Source of the DNA: Sycon ciliatum
Taxonomy: Eukaryota > Porifera > Calcarea > Leucosolenida > Sycettidae
DNA: 64,000 nucleotides
Reading direction: 5' to 3'
NCBI RefSeq assembly: GCF_964019385.1
Contig: NC_088654.1
Location: 2,930,550 to 2,994,549, forward strand
Positions 62,216 to 64,000 of this stretch are shown here, in pieces. The number at the start of each line of letters is the position of its first letter. Position 1 is the stretch's first letter. The notes beneath the pieces are model-generated. The model did no database searches and was not told where the DNA came from. It saw nothing but the letters and a program-made list of their open reading frames with translations. The position numbers and the translations under genes were made by a program.

Positions 62216-62275
62216 ATAGGATAGGATAAGAATGAATGATCAACTGTCTGATAAAGAATGCAGTTCATTAAAGAC

Positions 62276-63046
62276 TTATTGGAAGGTCTCTACCAGCTGA
62301 TCGTCATGTTGGACGGCGACACTGCATAATGATATGAAGCTCTCAGTTAGCTGTTTCAGTTCCGTGGTAGAAAGTGTCATGTGTGCGTCCAGAGAACGAT
62401 GAAAACATCTGGGGTCCACGTTGATGCAGACGATTGGAGCAACAGCAAGACGTACCTTCAACGCTTGCTCGTCAATGTCGAGGGAGACTGCCCCGGGGTA
62501 GATGAAAACATCTTGTTCCACATCCAGTTCGAAACAGCTGGTCGGGACTAGCTTGCTTTCACCGTTGATGTACACCCGACATTGACCGTAGGACGAACGT
62601 GATGGGTAGAAGTTGGTCTTGATCTTCTCCACACGTCCTCTTCGGAGAGTGTCACGGAGCGATGGACAAGTCTTGATCAAGTTCGTAATGATGAACTCAG
62701 TGGACTCATTCAGTTCGATGTAAACCTGTCCTTGAGCATCTTTGCGAGCTGTTGCCGTACTACCACAGGCGGGTAGAGCTCCTGAAGGGAAGTACATCTT
62801 ATAACCAGGCTTGTAGAAGGATCTACCTGATGACTTGTAGGACAGTTGCATGTCCTCCTGAAACCCATCTACCACAATCTCTTTGTGGAGCTTGGTAGGA
62901 GCAGGTGACACATAGCGACGCTTAGCCGGTACTGCCTTCGAAGAGAGCACAACTTGAGGAGGGTCAGCAGGAAGAGCGGAATTCTTCCTCACCCGCCGCT
63001 CGTATAGGTTATCCATCTTCCAGGAAGCGAAGGGAGAACAACTCAT
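62276..63046 (-). CDS. Unknown protein, about 256 residues, with TATA box
   Basis: Open frame from ATG 63046 (MSCSPFASWKMDNLYERRVR) or ATG 63016 (MDNLYERR) to 62276. The N-terminal 60 residues are basic and proline-rich (VPAKRRYVSPAPTKLHKEIV). A folded-looking region follows: YKPGYKMYFPSGALPACGST, GQVYIELNESTEFIITNLIK, YPSRSSYGQCRVYINGESKL, DVFIYPGAVSLDIDEQALKV, APIVCINVDPRCFHRSLDAH. No family recognised; no signal peptide, membrane segment or catalytic motif. A TATAAATA box lies 50 bp upstream, and the region above that is a tandem array of GACC/CCAAT-like words. The compact structure and lack of introns match the neighbouring ORFs. Confidence 0.6.
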   Translation of the reverse strand: MSCSPFASWKMDNLYERRVRKNSALPADPPQVVLSSKAVPAKRRYVSPAPTKLHKEIVVDGFQEDMQLSYKSSGRSFYKPGYKMYFPSGALPACGSTATARKDAQGQVYIELNESTEFIITNLIKTCPSLRDTLRRGRVEKIKTNFYPSRSSYGQCRVYINGESKLVPTSCFELDVEQDVFIYPGAVSLDIDEQALKVRLAVAPIVCINVDPRCFHRSLDAHMTLSTTELKQLTESFISLCSVAVQHDDQLVETFQ

Positions 63047-63095
63047 CAGCACTGTATTCGATGAACGAATGACTCGACTACAGGACAACCACCCG

Positions 63096-63103
63096 TATTT
63101 ATA
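63096..63103 (-). promoter_or_regulatory. TATA box of the 62.3-63.0 kb gene
   Basis: TATAAATA on the minus strand, 50 bases before the ATG at 63046. GTCGAGTCATTCG near 63070 fits an initiator about 28 bases downstream. Confidence 0.6.
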
Positions 63104-63151
63104 CAAGGCAGAGACGGAGGCGGGTTGAAGTGATGAAATATGTGTCAGCTA

Positions 63152-63288
63152 GGTCAACCAATCATCATCAAGCCCGCCAAAACCATTTGACCACTCAGCA
63201 TTGAGCCCACCAAAAACATTTGACCAACCAGCATCAAACCCGCCAAAAGCATTTTGTCCAATCAGCGGCATGCCCACCAAAATCATAT
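63152..63288 (-). repeat. Imperfect 39-bp tandem repeat upstream of the TATA box
   Basis: Four degenerate copies around GACCAACCAGCATCAAACCC and GCCAAAAACATTT (starts near 63157, 63190, 63221, 63258). Each contains a CCAAT- or CCAAC-like word; on the minus strand it reads ATTGG/GTTGG. Position suggests an enhancer-like or CCAAT-box array. Confidence 0.5.
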
Positions 63289-63289
63289 C

Positions 63290-64000
63290 TCATCTTAAAG
63301 ATTCCTTACATGATACCGCCACTTTAGTGAACTGATACAGTATGGAAATAAGATCAGAGTCAAACGTGTGCAAGTTCTGAATCACGTGATCAAGTGAATA
63401 GGTTTCCCAACAATAGGCATCAATCAATGATGAAATAAGAGATGTATCAGATGGAGATAAAATCAGCAAATTCGTACGCAAAGTGGAAAGTTGAGAAGAA
63501 GACACCATCCTGGTCGACCCCATGAGATGCAGTACATATAGGAGTGGAAAATGCTGAGGAAGAGGTTTCATGATTCGACTGAACCTCAACCATGATACAT
63601 TGCTACGAGGTAAGTAGGAACGCAGTTTACGTAGTACATCCACATTCGTATCGTATACTATGCAGGATAATGCTATTGCATAGTTTATACTCTTGTACAA
63701 CCAGGATTTTTTCATCGCAAGTATCTGCTCCCGAAGAGGGTGTACGCAAAGCTGATCGGATAAGAGTTCAGTTTTCGAAAGAAAATGCAAAAGATGACGA
63801 TCCACACCGCTTAACCGCTCATGTACCGCGTAAGGCTTTTTCATCAAACTACATCTCCTATGCACATCATCTTCAGGGAAGTAAATCACCACCATGACAA
63901 GTCCACACGAAGAACACACGTATCTTCCTTCATGTAAAACATGATCAAGATGTTGACACTGTTTTTCCTCCCCGTATTGCTCTTTTTCTTCTTCTTCTTC
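63290..64000 (-). CDS. Zinc-ribbon protein, possibly TFIIB-like, 5' end beyond the window
   Basis: Minus-strand frame open from the right edge of the window to 63290, at least 236 codons. Near the edge is an acidic run (EEEEEKEQYGEEKQ), then CQHLDHVLHEGRYVCSSCGL: C-x2-H-x11-C-x2-C, the spacing and GRYVCSSCGLV context of TFIIB-type zinc ribbons. The remaining 190 residues look all-helical (LREQILAMKKSWLYKSINYA, IALSCIVYDTNVDVLRKLRS, LLYVLHLMGSTRMVSSSQLS), which could be a cyclin-like fold. The TFIIB link rests on the ribbon only. The stop is at 63290-63292. Intronless over the visible part, same strand as the 62.3-kb gene. Confidence 0.5.
   Translation of the reverse strand, partial: EEEEEKEQYGEEKQCQHLDHVLHEGRYVCSSCGLVMVVIYFPEDDVHRRCSLMKKPYAVHERLSGVDRHLLHFLSKTELLSDQLCVHPLREQILAMKKSWLYKSINYAIALSCIVYDTNVDVLRKLRSYLPRSNVSWLRFSRIMKPLPQHFPLLYVLHLMGSTRMVSSSQLSTLRTNLLILSPSDTSLISSLIDAYCWETYSLDHVIQNLHTFDSDLISILYQFTKVAVSCKESLR

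Overview
The window is a transposon-dense piece of a metazoan nuclear genome. It has spliceosomal intron signals, Ty3/gypsy and BEL/Pao LTR elements, CR1/L2-like LINEs, PIF/Harbinger and Tc1/mariner-type DNA elements, long (GA)n, (CA)n and (AAT)n tracts and frequent TACATGTA words. The mix, including a LINE C-terminal module that I recall from cnidarian and sponge genomes and hammerhead ribozymes of the metazoan retrozyme/Penelope type, suggests a marine invertebrate. I cannot name the species. No rRNA, tRNA, CRISPR array or bacterial gene was seen.

Layout. 1-6.1 kb: 3' part of a dead Ty3/gypsy element, broken by four nested insertions and ending in a probable 3' LTR. 6.1-8.9 kb: MITEs and a foldback element. 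8.9-14.2 kb: a BEL/Pao element with both LTRs, a tRNA-Tyr-type primer site and a 5-bp target duplication, internally deleted through RT and most of integrase. 14.2-26.5 kb: MITEs, a large inverted repeat (arms near 16.25-17.5 and 21.2-23.5 kb), a LINE tail and about 2 kb of simple repeats. 26.5-32 kb: repeats with one possible terminal exon. 32.0-35.6 kb: an apparently complete PIF/Harbinger transposon with transposase and Myb/SANT-type partner gene in opposite orientations. 37.4-42.8 kb: a degraded LINE, interrupted by an insertion that carries a hammerhead ribozyme. 42.8-51 kb: foldbacks, minisatellites and an inverted pair of repeat copies. 51.1-53.3 kb: a 591-bp unit present in nearly four copies, two tandem on the minus strand and then two tandem on the plus strand, with three complete type I hammerhead ribozymes. 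53.4-57.1 kb: LINE C-terminal ORF and a second LINE. 58.6-64 kb: a compact island of small ORFs (two-exon zinc finger, W/G-repeat plus RING protein, an unknown protein with a TATA box, a zinc-ribbon protein running off the window) that looks unlike the surrounding transposons and could be an integrated virus-like element.

The strongest candidates for something new are: (1) the hammerhead-bearing 591-bp array and a second, unrelated 352-bp unit with the same ribozyme core, both built as head-to-head inversions; (2) a family of 31-50 bp palindromes with CAGGGAGTA-type ends and 8-bp target duplications, which would be extraordinarily small hAT-type elements; (3) the 58.6-64 kb gene island. Most long open frames elsewhere are shadows of repeats.
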